From: Pseudonocardia oroxyli
GTDB taxonomy: Bacteria > Actinomycetota > Actinomycetes > Mycobacteriales > Pseudonocardiaceae
Length of the DNA: 64,000 nucleotides
Reading direction: 5' to 3'
NCBI RefSeq assembly: GCF_900102195.1
Contig: NZ_FNBE01000012.1
Coordinates: 153,292-217,291, forward strand
Below the pieces are notes generated by a model. It was not told the origin of the DNA. It made no database searches and was given only the letters and a program-made list of their open reading frames with translations. This document shows, one piece after another, positions 1 to 8,151 of the stretch. The position numbers and the translations under genes were made by a program. Each line of letters opens with the position of its first letter. Position 1 is the stretch's first letter.

Positions 1-1037
1 CGCATCTCGGTGAGGCCCGCGTGCACGATCTCGCCGTAGCGGGCGAGCGTGGCGGGCCCGAGCCGCGCCGCCTGCTCGACCATGCGCTCCAGCTCGTCCG
101 ACGCCGCCTCGACCAGCCCCTGGCTGCCCGCCTCCGGCACCGCCTGGACCAGCATCAGGTCCCGCAGCCGCTGCAGCAGGTCCTGCGCGAACCGGCGCGG
201 GTCGTGGCCCGCCTCGACCAACCGGTCGACGGCCTGGTAGACGGCCGCGCCGTCGCCCGCGGCCAGGGCGTCCACCACGTCGTCGATCAGGGCGACGTCG
301 GTGACCCCGAGCAGCGCCATGGCGCGCTCGTAGGTGACCCCCTCCGGCCCGGCGCCCGCGAGGAGCTGGTCCATGACCGACAGGGTGTCGCGCGCCGAAC
401 CGCCGCCTGCCCGGATGACCAGCGGATAGACGGCGGACTGGACCTGCACGCCCTCGTCCGCGCAGATCCGCTCGAGCAGCGAGCGCAGCGTGCCGGGCGG
501 GATGAGCCGGAACGGGTAGTGGTGGGTCCGCGAGCGGATCGTGGGCAGGACCTTGTCCGGTTCGGTGGTCGCGAACACGAAGACGAGGTGCTCCGGCGGC
601 TCCTCCACGATCTTGAGCAGGGCGTTGAAGCCCTGCGTCGTGACCATGTGCGCCTCGTCGACGATGAACACCCGGTACCGCGACTCGGCCGGCGCGTAGA
701 AGGCCCGGTCCCGCAGCTCGCGCGCATCGTCCACACCACCGTGGGACGCCGCGTCGAGCTCGACGACATCGATGTTCCCCGGCCCCTCCGGGGCCAGTGC
801 GACGCAGGAGTTGCAGACCCCGCACGGATCGGGCGTGGGCCCCTCGACGCAGTTCAGCGAGCGGGCCAGGATCCGCGCCGACGACGTCTTCCCGCAGCCC
901 CGGGGGCCGGAGAACAGGTACGCGTGGTTGATCCGCCCCGCCGCGAGCGCCGTGCCCAGCGGTTCGGTGACGTGCTCCTGCCCGACCACCTCGGCGAACT
1001 TCGCCGGGCGGTACTTGCGATACAGAGCCAGCGCCAC
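1..1037 (-). CDS. dnaX: DNA polymerase III subunits gamma/tau, N-terminal part (runs off the left edge)
   Basis: This is the clamp-loader ATPase of the replicative polymerase. The minus strand reads from a GTG at 1037 (MALALYRKYRPAKF) to the window edge without a stop, giving about 345 residues. Visible in order are the Walker A motif (GPRGCGKTS, near residue 45), a four-cysteine zinc-binding stretch (CVEG...CGVCNSC), Walker B with the DEAH box (VFIVDEAHM) and a sensor-1 region (FATTEPDKV). The C-terminal tau-type extension is outside the window. The SRP RNA gene lies about 55 bp upstream on the same strand, a common actinobacterial neighbour. Confidence 0.95.
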   Translation of the reverse strand, partial: MALALYRKYRPAKFAEVVGQEHVTEPLGTALAAGRINHAYLFSGPRGCGKTSSARILARSLNCVEGPTPDPCGVCNSCVALAPEGPGNIDVVELDAASHGGVDDARELRDRAFYAPAESRYRVFIVDEAHMVTTQGFNALLKIVEEPPEHLVFVFATTEPDKVLPTIRSRTHHYPFRLIPPGTLRSLLERICADEGVQVQSAVYPLVIRAGGGSARDTLSVMDQLLAGAGPEGVTYERAMALLGVTDVALIDDVVDALAAGDGAAVYQAVDRLVEAGHDPRRFAQDLLQRLRDLMLVQAVPEAGSQGLVEAASDELERMVEQAARLGPATLARYGEIVHAGLTEM

Positions 1038-1092
1038 GGATCCGAGGCTACCCACCGCCCCCGACAGGACCGGGAGGGGGAGAAGAAAGGGG

Positions 1093-1175
1093 ACCCCGCG
1101 CACCCGCCAGAGCCCGCTGACCCTTGCTGCCTTCCGGCCCTGGGGGAGTTCACAGGATGGACGCCGCGCGGGATC
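1093..1175 (-). ncRNA. ffs: Small bacterial signal recognition particle RNA (4.5S type)
   Basis: The minus strand contains the conserved helix-8 core, GGCCGGAAGGCAGCAAGGG, which is the Ffh-binding site with its GGAA tetraloop. It is closed by complementary ends (CCCGCGC and GCGCGGG). The ends are set by that terminal pairing and are approximate. A minus-strand TACACT hexamer at 1189-1184 is well placed as the -10 element. The RNA guides ribosome-nascent-chain complexes to the membrane together with Ffh and FtsY. Confidence 0.9.
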
Positions 1176-1252
1176 CGGGGACGAGTGTAGTCACGTCGGC
1201 GACCCGGGTCCCGCCTCGGGGGTCCCGAACCCGGTCCCGTAAGATTCTCGCC

Positions 1253-1337
1253 GGAGGATTCGCCTAGTGGCCTAGGGCGCACGCTTGGAAAGCGTGTTGG
1301 GCGCAAGCCCTCAGGGGTTCGAATCCCCTATCCTCCG
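1253..1337 (+). tRNA. tRNA-Ser, anticodon GGA
   Basis: The acceptor arms GGAGGAT (1253-1259) and ATCCTCC (1330-1336) pair perfectly, with discriminator G1337. The anticodon loop CTTGGAAAG carries GGA, there is a long class-II variable arm, and the T loop is GGTTCGAATCC. CCA is not encoded. TAAGAT at 1240-1245 is a plausible -10 element. Confidence 0.96.
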
Positions 1338-1354
1338 CTCTCACCGAGCACAGG

Positions 1355-1384
1355 GAACGCCGGGCGGCATGCCGCCCGGCGTTC
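1355..1384 (+). terminator. Hairpin terminator after tRNA-Ser(GGA)
   Basis: This is a perfect inverted repeat with GAACGCCGGGCGGC arms around a central AT. It starts 18 bp after the tRNA and is followed by TCTCGCGTT, with no long U tract, as is usual in high-GC actinobacteria. The terminator after the second tRNA-Ser at 10045 has the same first 11 bases of stem. Confidence 0.75.
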
Positions 1385-1398
1385 TCGCGTTCCGGGGT

Positions 1399-1466
1399 CA
1401 TGATCGTCGAAAGTGTGCGCTCAGCGTGGCACCCACGACCCTGAGCGCACACTTTCGGTGATCATG
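1399..1466. repeat. Long-armed intergenic palindrome (26-bp arms, 16-nt spacer)
   Basis: Bases 1399-1424 and 1441-1466 are inverted copies matching at 24 of 26 positions. Each arm contains the core GAAAGTGTGCGCTCAG. The element sits between the tRNA terminator and the stop codon of the MFS gene, so it could also end that transcript. The arm sequence is unrelated to the GTGAGTGG palindromes elsewhere in the window, but the layout (about 25-bp arms, 16-nt spacer) matches the palindrome at 36071. Confidence 0.8.
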
Positions 1467-1492
1467 CCGCAGTGAGCGCACGAAACGCGCGG

Positions 1493-2713
1493 TCACGACC
1501 GCCGCCCCACCACCTCCGCGGTCGCGAAGCCGCGGGCGCCGGGGGCGAGCATCGCGAGGGCGGGGGCGACCACGCACACCACCGCGCAGGCGACCAGCAC
1601 CGGTGAGACGCCGAAGGTCGCGATGGCCGGGGCGATCAGGGCCAGGCCCAGCGGCGCCAGGCCGTAGGAGAACAGGAAGTCCAGCGACGACACCCGGGCC
1701 AGCTTGTCCGGCGCCACCTCGCGCTGGACGGCGGTGAACCAGGGGACGTTGAACAGCTCGATCCCGATGCCGCACACCACGTACGCGCCGACCACGACCC
1801 ACACGGGCAGCTCGGACAGCAGCGCCAGCGGAGCCACGGCGTAGACCGCCAGCCCGGCGAGCGCCGCCCGGCCGGGGGCGCGGGGACGGATCCGCGCGAT
1901 GAGCAGCCCGCCCAGCAGCGCTCCGACGGTGTACCCGGTCAGCGCGGCGGCCAGGACGGTCGCGCCGCCGTAGACCTCGGCGCTGACCAGCGGCAACGCC
2001 ACGCCGGTCGCCGAGTACCCGGTCGCGATCACCGCGGTGAGGGCGCCCAGCCCGGCGAGGAACCAGGGGTGCCTGCGTGCCTCGACGAGTCCCTCCCGGA
2101 AGTCCGCGAGGAACCGCGCGGTGGCCCTTCCGGCCGAGTCCCGAGCGGCACCCTCGAGACGTTCCGGGTCCCGACTCCGCACGATGCCGCGGGGCGGGAC
2201 CGCCGCTGCGACCACCCAGAGCAGCGCGATGCCCAGGGCCAGCCAGCCGATCTCGACGACGGTGGCGAGCAGCGCCGTCAGGGCCGGGGCGATCAGTGTG
2301 GTGGCGCGGACGGCCACCGTGATCGCCGCGTTGGCGGACTGCCGCTTCTCCTGCGGCACCACCTCGGCGACGAGCGCCTGGAACGCGGGCCTGCACGCCC
2401 CCTGCCCGGCCCCGGCCAGCGCCGCGCCGACCAGGAGCACCGCGAGCTGCCCCAGACCGGCGGCGACCAGCACCGTCCCGAGCGCCGCGGCCGCGCCGGA
2501 CCATCCGACCGTCGCGCGGCGGGAGTACCGGTCCGCCAGCACGCCGCTGATCGGCACCGCCACCAGGAACCCGGCCGTGCGCACCCCCAGCGCGAGCCCG
2601 AGCTCCACCGCGGACAGCGACCCGTCGACCACGCCCAGCCCGAGCACGAACGGCAACGCCCAGGTCGCGAGCCCGGACGCCGTCGTCCCGGTCCACAGTC
2701 GAGCGAACCTCAC
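1493..2713 (-). CDS. MFS transporter, EntS-like exporter candidate
   Basis: This is a 406-residue major facilitator protein with about 12 hydrophobic segments and the loop 2-3 motif GVLADRYSRR near residue 53. The GTG start overlaps the TGA of the upstream substrate-binding protein gene (GTGA), so the two are translationally coupled and this is the last gene of a four-gene operon. In siderophore loci, MFS proteins of this type usually export the chelator. Here that role is inferred from context, and a general drug-efflux role cannot be excluded. Confidence 0.85.
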   Translation of the reverse strand: MRFARLWTGTTASGLATWALPFVLGLGVVDGSLSAVELGLALGVRTAGFLVAVPISGVLADRYSRRATVGWSGAAAALGTVLVAAGLGQLAVLLVGAALAGAGQGACRPAFQALVAEVVPQEKRQSANAAITVAVRATTLIAPALTALLATVVEIGWLALGIALLWVVAAAVPPRGIVRSRDPERLEGAARDSAGRATARFLADFREGLVEARRHPWFLAGLGALTAVIATGYSATGVALPLVSAEVYGGATVLAAALTGYTVGALLGGLLIARIRPRAPGRAALAGLAVYAVAPLALLSELPVWVVVGAYVVCGIGIELFNVPWFTAVQREVAPDKLARVSSLDFLFSYGLAPLGLALIAPAIATFGVSPVLVACAVVCVVAPALAMLAPGARGFATAEVVGRRS

Positions 2714-3669
2714 GCGAGCCCCCGCAGGTACGCGCCGAAGCGCTCGGCCCCGTCGATGACGCGCGGGCCGCTGATCGCCTCGTTGTAGTCGAGCACGAAG
2801 AAGCGGTCGTTCTGCACGGCGGGCACGCTGCGCAGCGCGGGCAGCGACTTCAGGAAGGCGATCTTGTCCTCGGCGCTCTGCGTGCCGTAGTCCATGATCA
2901 TGATGACCTCCGGTCGGCGTTCGACGACGGTCTCCCAGCCGACGTCGGTCCAGCGGCCGTCGACGTCGGCGAGGATGTTCCGCCCGCCCGCGACCCGCAT
3001 GATGTCCGTGGGCGGCACCTGGTTCGCCGCCGTGGCCGGGCGTTCGGTGCCCGAGTCGTAGAGGAAGACCGGGATCTGCCCGTCCGGTGCGGCCGCCTCG
3101 ACCGCCGCGATCCGCGCTCGCATGTCCGTGATCAGCGCGGCCGCCCGCTCGGGCACCCGGAAGATGGCGCCCAGCCTGCGCAGGTCCTCGTAGAGTCCCT
3201 CGATCGGCGGCACGCGCTCGGGGAAGCCGGGATAGTTCCAGCAGCTCTCGGTGTGCATGGCCGACTGGATGCCGAGGCCGTCGAGCAGGGCGGGGGTGAT
3301 GCCGCGCTCGTCGGAGAACCCGGAGCGCCATCCGGCGACGACGAGATCGGCGCGGGCGTCGACGACCAGCTCGCGGTTGAGCAGGTCGTCGCTGAGCATC
3401 TCGACCTGCGCGTACTCCGCCGCGTAGGGGGACTCGGTGACCGGTGGGTTGGCAGGCGGCATGACGTAGCCGAGGACGTGGTCGGTCAGCCCGAGCGCGA
3501 ACAGCTTGTCGGCGCTGCCGCCCTCGTAGGCGACGGCCCGCTCGGGCATCCGGTACTCGACCTGCTCCCCGCACCGGGCCACCGTGACGGTGTCGCCCGC
3601 GGGGGCGGCGACCTGCGCACCACAGCCCGCCAGCAGCGGGATCAACAACACGGGAACGAAGCGGCGCAA
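2710..3669 (-). CDS. ABC transporter substrate-binding lipoprotein, Fe-siderophore/metal-chelate type
   Basis: This 319-residue protein has a lipoprotein signal peptide with lipobox LAGC, cleaved before Cys15 and so membrane-anchored outside the cell. It is followed by a FecB/periplasmic-binding fold: a first lobe with RAVAYEGGSADKLFALG and a second lobe with VVERRPEVIMIMD. It should deliver a metal chelate, or possibly a corrinoid, to the permease encoded upstream. It lies 9 bp after the ATPase gene and overlaps the MFS gene by 4 bp. Confidence 0.9.
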   Translation of the reverse strand: MRRFVPVLLIPLLAGCGAQVAAPAGDTVTVARCGEQVEYRMPERAVAYEGGSADKLFALGLTDHVLGYVMPPANPPVTESPYAAEYAQVEMLSDDLLNRELVVDARADLVVAGWRSGFSDERGITPALLDGLGIQSAMHTESCWNYPGFPERVPPIEGLYEDLRRLGAIFRVPERAAALITDMRARIAAVEAAAPDGQIPVFLYDSGTERPATAANQVPPTDIMRVAGGRNILADVDGRWTDVGWETVVERRPEVIMIMDYGTQSAEDKIAFLKSLPALRSVPAVQNDRFFVLDYNEAISGPRVIDGAERFGAYLRGLA

Positions 3670-3678
3670 CGGATCTCC

Positions 3679-4419
3679 TCAGAAGGTGTACAGCAGCTGG
3701 GGGCGGCCGGTGGTCGGGTGCGCGACGATCTCCGCCTCGACCCCGAACACCTCCCGCAGGACGGTCGGGGTGAGGACCTCGCGGGGCGGCCCGACGGCGA
3801 CGAGGCGGCCGTGCGCCAGCACGCCGATCCGATCGCAGACGGCTGCGGCGAGGTTCAGGTCGTGCAGCACGACCAGGACGGTGAGCGCGGTGTCGCGCAG
3901 GGCCGCCAGCAGGCCGATCTGGTGGGCGATGTCGAGATGGTTGGTGGGTTCGTCGAGGACGAGGACCTCGGGCGTCTGGGCCAGCGCGCGGGCGGCCAGC
4001 GCGCGTTGGCGCTCGCCGCCGGACAGGGTCAGCACGCCGCGGTCGGCCAGGTGGTCCACGCCCACCCGCTTCATGGCCTCGCGCACGATCGTGGGGTCCC
4101 GGTCGCCGTGCGGCGCCCGACCCAACGCGACGAGCTCGGAGACGGTGAAGTCGAGGTCCGAGCCGTTGTCCTGGGTCATGGCCGCGATCCGACGGGCGCT
4201 GTGCCGCAACGGGAGCGTGCTCAGGTCGGCGTCGTCGAGCCGGACGGTGCCGCGGACCGGCCGCAGGGCCCGGTAGACGCAGCGCAGGGCCGTCGACTTG
4301 CCGCTGCCGTTGGGCCCGACGAGCCCGACGACGGTGCCGGTGGCGACGTCCAGGGACAGCTCGCGGACGATCTCCCGGCCGCCGAGCGCGACCGCGATCC
4401 CGTGCAGGGACAGCGTCAT
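3679..4419 (-). CDS. ABC transporter ATP-binding protein, FecE/FepC type
   Basis: This 246-residue ATPase has Walker A GPNGSGKST (near residue 35), the ABC signature LSGGERQR, Walker B VLVLDEPT and the switch histidine in VLHDLN. The ATG start overlaps the TGA of the permease gene (ATGA), so the two are coupled. It powers uptake by the FecCD-type permease. Family membership is clear; the exact metal or chelate is not readable from sequence. Confidence 0.93.
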   Translation of the reverse strand: MTLSLHGIAVALGGREIVRELSLDVATGTVVGLVGPNGSGKSTALRCVYRALRPVRGTVRLDDADLSTLPLRHSARRIAAMTQDNGSDLDFTVSELVALGRAPHGDRDPTIVREAMKRVGVDHLADRGVLTLSGGERQRALAARALAQTPEVLVLDEPTNHLDIAHQIGLLAALRDTALTVLVVLHDLNLAAAVCDRIGVLAHGRLVAVGPPREVLTPTVLREVFGVEAEIVAHPTTGRPQLLYTF

Positions 4420-5438
4420 CGGGTGCTCCCGAACACGTACGCCCGGCGCCGGAGCAGGACCAGGAAGACCGGCACCCCGACCAGCGCGGTGACCACGCCG
4501 AGCGGCAGCTCCCGCGGCGCGACGACGGTGCGCGCCAGCAGGTCCACCCACACCGCCAGCACCGCGCCGACCAGCGGGGCGAGCACCAGCACCCGGCCGT
4601 GCACGGCGCCGGTGACCATGCGGACCAGGTGCGGCACGATCAATCCCACGAACCCGATCGCCCCGCTGACCGCCACCATCGCGCCGGTCATCAGGGAGGT
4701 GAGCAGGAACAGGCGGGTGCGCAGGGCGCGGACGTCGAGCCCGGAGCTGACGGCGGTCTCGTCGCCCAGGGCGAGCAGGTCGAGATCGCCCGCCCACCGC
4801 CGCAGCACGACCAGGCCCGCGACCACCAGCACGGCGACGACCGGCAGGGCGCCCCAGGTGGCGGCGCCGAACCCGCCGAGGGTCCAGTAGAGGACGGTCG
4901 CGGTCGACTCGCCCTGCGGGACGAGATAGACGAGCAGGGCCATGGCGGCCTGGAACGCGTAGGCGAGGGCGATCCCGGTGAGGACCAGGCGCAGCGGGCT
5001 CGCGGTGCGGGCCACGAGATGGACCAGCGCCGCGGCGGTCAGCGCGCCGAGGAAGGCCCCCAGCGACACCGCGTAGACCCCGACGACCACACCCGTGACC
5101 AGCACCGTCACCGCGCCGACCGACGCACCCGAGGAGATCCCGAGGACGAACGGGTCGGCGAGGGCGTTGCGCACCAGGGCCTGCACCCCCACCCCGACGG
5201 CGGCGAGCCCGGCCCCGACGACGGCCGCGAGCAGCACGCGCGGGGTGCGCAGCTGCCAGATGATCTCGTAGACGGGCACCTCGTCGAGGGCGATCGTGCC
5301 GCCGGTCAGCGCGGCGCCGAGGTAGCGCAGCGTGTCCTGCGGCGGGACGGCGGCGGGGCCGAGCCCGATCGCCACGACGATCGAGAGCAGCAACGCGAGG
5401 CTCAGCCCGAAGGCGCACTTAGTGAACATGATTGTCAT
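4416..5438 (-). CDS. ABC transporter permease, FecCD family
   Basis: This is a 340-residue, strongly hydrophobic protein with about 9-10 membrane segments. It carries the FecCD landmarks GISSGASVGA (near residue 110) and FVGLIVPHLVRM, the ATPase-coupling loop. It is the first gene of the permease-ATPase-lipoprotein-MFS operon. Two ATG codons, 5438 and 5429, could start it; neither has a clear Shine-Dalgarno sequence. It is transcribed away from the DUF364 gene across an 87-bp region holding a Fur/Zur-like palindrome. Confidence 0.92.
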   Translation of the reverse strand: MTIMFTKCAFGLSLALLLSIVVAIGLGPAAVPPQDTLRYLGAALTGGTIALDEVPVYEIIWQLRTPRVLLAAVVGAGLAAVGVGVQALVRNALADPFVLGISSGASVGAVTVLVTGVVVGVYAVSLGAFLGALTAAALVHLVARTASPLRLVLTGIALAYAFQAAMALLVYLVPQGESTATVLYWTLGGFGAATWGALPVVAVLVVAGLVVLRRWAGDLDLLALGDETAVSSGLDVRALRTRLFLLTSLMTGAMVAVSGAIGFVGLIVPHLVRMVTGAVHGRVLVLAPLVGAVLAVWVDLLARTVVAPRELPLGVVTALVGVPVFLVLLRRRAYVFGSTR

Positions 5439-5498
5439 GAACGTCTACCGGACGAACCTCGCAAAAGCCAGCGTGACCGTCGGCACCCTGTCGTCCGC

Positions 5499-5522
5499 TT
5501 AATGAAAATGATACCCATTTAA
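5499..5522. promoter_or_regulatory. AT-rich Fur/Zur-like palindrome between the divergent metal-locus operons
   Basis: The 24 bp run from TTAA to TTAA and contain AAATG-N5-CATTT (5506-5520) preceded by a TGAAAATGAT-like core. They stand out in very GC-rich surroundings. The resemblance is to operators of Fur-superfamily repressors (Fur, Zur), which in actinobacteria often carry TGAAAATGAT. The site ends 3 bp before the ATG at 5526, so repressor binding would block that gene and probably the opposite operon. Which repressor binds is inferred. Confidence 0.5.
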
Positions 5523-5525
5523 GCC

Positions 5526-6320
5526 ATGCCCTCCCCCCTGACCGTCCCCTCCGTCGCCGACCTGTTCGCGCAGTCGACCGACCGGGTCGCCACCAGCGTG
5601 TTCTGGATCGGCCACGGCACCCGGCTCGCGGGCGGCGCGGTGACCTACCGCAACCACTACGTGCTGGTCCGCTGCGGCCGGGCGTTCGGCGCCGCCTCGG
5701 TGCGCGCGGGTGAGCTCGATCCCGCGGCCTGCCAGGACCTCTCCGGCAGCCCGATCACCACGTTGCTCGAGACCGCGCCCCATCCCGTGCGGATCGCCGC
5801 CCTGGACGCGCTGCTCGCCGCCGAGCTGCCCTTCCGCGACGACCCGGTGCCCGAACGCGTCACGCTGCCGGACGGGACGCCCGAGGAACGGGCCGTGGCG
5901 CGGGACGCCGCCGTCGCGGGCCTGCTCGACGTGCCCGAAGGCGCCAGGGTCGCGCTGATCGGCGTGGTGAACCCGCTGGTCGCGGCGATCCGCGACCGCG
6001 GCGCCGAGTGCCTGCCGTGCGATCTCGACCTGCGGACCACGCAGTGGGGAGACGTCGTCTCGGACTCGGCCGAGGAGGTCATCGACCGGGCCGACGCCGT
6101 CGTCGCCACCGGGATGACGCTGGCCAACGGCACCTTCGACGGGATCGTCGCGCAGTGTCGGGCGCGCGGGATACCGCTGACGATCTACGCGCAGACCGGC
6201 GCGGCCGTCGCGCGGGCGTTCGTCGGCCGGGGCGTCACCGCGCTCTCGGCGGAGCCGTTCCCGTTCTCCCAGTTCAGCGCCGACCCGACCGTGCTCTACC
6301 GCTACCGGGCCCAGCCGTGA
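5526..6320 (+). CDS. DUF364-type Rossmann-like protein (putative heavy-metal chelation family)
   Basis: This 264-residue protein resembles the DUF364/DUF4213 family. An N-terminal alpha/beta part includes IGHGTRLAGGAVTYRNHYVL. A C-terminal Rossmann-like half has RVALIGVVNPL and the family-typical segment ATGMTLANGTFDGIV. The family has been suggested to bind metals but no reaction is established. The ATG lies directly beside the palindromic operator with no Shine-Dalgarno sequence, which suggests a leaderless mRNA. Its stop overlaps the GTG of the kinase gene, so it opens a three-gene coupled operon. Confidence 0.7.
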   Translation: MPSPLTVPSVADLFAQSTDRVATSVFWIGHGTRLAGGAVTYRNHYVLVRCGRAFGAASVRAGELDPAACQDLSGSPITTLLETAPHPVRIAALDALLAAELPFRDDPVPERVTLPDGTPEERAVARDAAVAGLLDVPEGARVALIGVVNPLVAAIRDRGAECLPCDLDLRTTQWGDVVSDSAEEVIDRADAVVATGMTLANGTFDGIVAQCRARGIPLTIYAQTGAAVARAFVGRGVTALSAEPFPFSQFSADPTVLYRYRAQP

Positions 6321-7159
6321 GCGGGTCCTGTCCGTGTCACCACGGCGAGCTCCTGCAGGGCGCCTTCCGCGGCGCCGACGGCGTGCTCCGCCCCGGCCTG
6401 GTCACGCTCCCGTACCCGGGCCGCCGGGTGCACGCCCGCTTCGAGCCGGGGCCGGGCCCGAGCATCACGGTCGGCCCCGGGCACCGTCCCAAGGCGGCAC
6501 GCGCCGCGGAGCTGACCCGCGCCCGCCTCACCGACGGCGTCGGGGGGCGGGTCGTGCTGTCCGGCGGCGTGGCCCCCGGGCTGGGGATGGGTTCCTCGAC
6601 CGCGGACGTCGTGGCGACCATCCGGGCGGTGGCCTGCGGCCACGCGGTCGAGCTCGCCGCCGCCGAGATCGCCCGGATCGCCGTGGCGGCGGAGGCCGCG
6701 AGCGACCCGCTGATGTTCGACGACGTCCGGGTCCGGCTCTTCGCCCCCCGCGAGGGCCACGTGCTGGAGACCCTGGCCGACGCGCTGCCGCCGCTGCGGG
6801 TCGTCGGGTCGATGCTGGGCGGGCCGGTGGACACCCCCGCGACCGCGCCGCCGCTGCGGCACGAGCGCGCCTACGCGATCCTGCTGGCCCGGCTGCGAGC
6901 CGCGCTGGACCGCGGCGACGCGGCGGGCGTCGCGCGGGTGGCCACGGCGAGCGCCCGGCTGAACCGCTCCGACCTCGGTCCGCTGCTGCGGGCCGCGGAG
7001 CGGGCGGGGGCGCTGGGCGTACAGGTCGCGCACAGTGGGAACGTCGCCGGGCTGCTCCTCGACCCGGCCGACGACCCCGGACCCGCCGCGGCCGCGCTGC
7101 GGGCCGAGGGCCTGCCCGTCACCGAGGCGTTCCTGGTCGGCGACCTGGTGCCCGCATGA
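6317..7159 (+). CDS. GHMP kinase, PduX-like (L-threonine kinase candidate)
   Basis: This 280-residue GHMP-superfamily kinase starts at a GTG overlapping the previous stop. Its beginning (SCPCHHGELLQGAF) matches the PduX opening pattern CPxxxGELIQG. The ATP loop GVAPGLGMGSSTADVVAT corresponds to the PduX GMASSTAD motif, and EAASDPLMFDDV matches the following conserved acidic segment. PduX makes O-phospho-L-threonine for cobalamin synthesis. No other cobalamin genes are nearby, and the next gene is a cysteine-synthase-fold enzyme, which suggests a phospho-amino-acid intermediate for another product. Substrate (threonine or serine) is inferred. Confidence 0.75.
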   Translation: MSGSCPCHHGELLQGAFRGADGVLRPGLVTLPYPGRRVHARFEPGPGPSITVGPGHRPKAARAAELTRARLTDGVGGRVVLSGGVAPGLGMGSSTADVVATIRAVACGHAVELAAAEIARIAVAAEAASDPLMFDDVRVRLFAPREGHVLETLADALPPLRVVGSMLGGPVDTPATAPPLRHERAYAILLARLRAALDRGDAAGVARVATASARLNRSDLGPLLRAAERAGALGVQVAHSGNVAGLLLDPADDPGPAAAALRAEGLPVTEAFLVGDLVPA

Positions 7160-8151
7160 TCGACGACCACGCGGCCGACGCGCTCGGCCGACCCGACCTG
7201 ATCCGCCTCGCCCCCGACCTGCTCTGCCTGCGCTTCGAGACGATGAAGGTGCTCAGTGCGGACGCCGCCGTGCGGCACCTGCTGGACACCGGCGCGGTCG
7301 CCCCCGGGGACGCGGTGGTGGACAGCTCGTCGGGCATCTACGCGGTGGCCCTCGCGCTGGCCTGCCACCGCCACGGGCTGCGCTGTCACATCGTCGGGTC
7401 GACCACGGTGGACCGGCCGACGGAGCTCCAGCTCGGCCTGCTGGGCGCCACCCTGGAGCGGATGCCGCGCTCGACGGACCTCAAGCTCGACCAGTCCCGG
7501 CGGGTGGCCCGGATCCGCGAGCTCCTGGCCGCCGACCCGCGGCTGCACTGGATGCGCCAGTACCACGACGAGATCCACTACCTGGGCTACCGCGCGGTCG
7601 CCGAGCGCGTCCGCGCGGCGCTGGGCCCGACCCCGCTGACGCTGGTCGGCGGGGTCGGGTCGGGCGCCTCGACCGGCGGGTTGGCCTGCTATCTGCGCGA
7701 GACCGGGCCGGTCCGGCTCGTGGGCGTGCAGCCCTTCGGGAGCGTGACGTTCGGCAGCGAGAGCGTGGCCGACCCGGACATCCTGATCGCGGGCATCGGC
7801 AGCTCGATCCCGTTCGGGAACGTCCGGCACCGCGCGTACGACGTGATCCACTGGACGGGCTTCGGCGCCGCGCTGTCCGGCGTGGTGGCCCTGCTGCGGG
7901 AGCACGCGGTGTTCGCGGGGCTGTCGTCCGGGGCGGCCTACCTGGCGGCCCGGTGGGAACGCTCGGCCGAGCGCACCACCGTGTTCGTCTCCCCCGACAC
8001 CGGCCACCGGTACGTCGAGGCGGTGTTCGCGCGGCACGCCGAGGCGGTCCCGCTGGACCACCTCGCCCCGCACGAGGACCGCCTCGCCCTCCCCTGGTCC
8101 CGTCGGGAGTGGGCGGGCGCACCCGCGCCTGACGGCGCCCGTGCGTGGTAA
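7156..8151 (+). CDS. PLP-dependent cysteine-synthase-family enzyme (SbnA-like beta-replacement candidate)
   Basis: This 331-residue fold-type II PLP enzyme has the likely Schiff-base lysine in FETMKVLSA (near residue 29), the substrate loop DSSSGIYAVALA, and a phosphate-cup segment GGVGSGASTGG. Its ATG overlaps the kinase stop (ATGA). In staphyloferrin B synthesis, SbnA uses O-phospho-L-serine to build a diaminopropionate precursor. Pairing with a PduX-like kinase here suggests an analogous reaction on a phosphorylated hydroxy amino acid; this is inference. The TAA stop lies inside the palindrome at 8141-8180, so the last residues (GARAW) include element-derived codons. Confidence 0.75.
   Translation: MIDDHAADALGRPDLIRLAPDLLCLRFETMKVLSADAAVRHLLDTGAVAPGDAVVDSSSGIYAVALALACHRHGLRCHIVGSTTVDRPTELQLGLLGATLERMPRSTDLKLDQSRRVARIRELLAADPRLHWMRQYHDEIHYLGYRAVAERVRAALGPTPLTLVGGVGSGASTGGLACYLRETGPVRLVGVQPFGSVTFGSESVADPDILIAGIGSSIPFGNVRHRAYDVIHWTGFGAALSGVVALLREHAVFAGLSSGAAYLAARWERSAERTTVFVSPDTGHRYVEAVFARHAEAVPLDHLAPHEDRLALPWSRREWAGAPAPDGARAW

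Noticed and set aside
6317..7159. Reading the GHMP kinase as part of cobalamin synthesis
   Set aside because: No other cobalamin genes lie in the window, and the coupled genes are a cysteine-synthase-fold enzyme and a DUF364 protein. PduX-like chemistry is kept, the B12 role is not.
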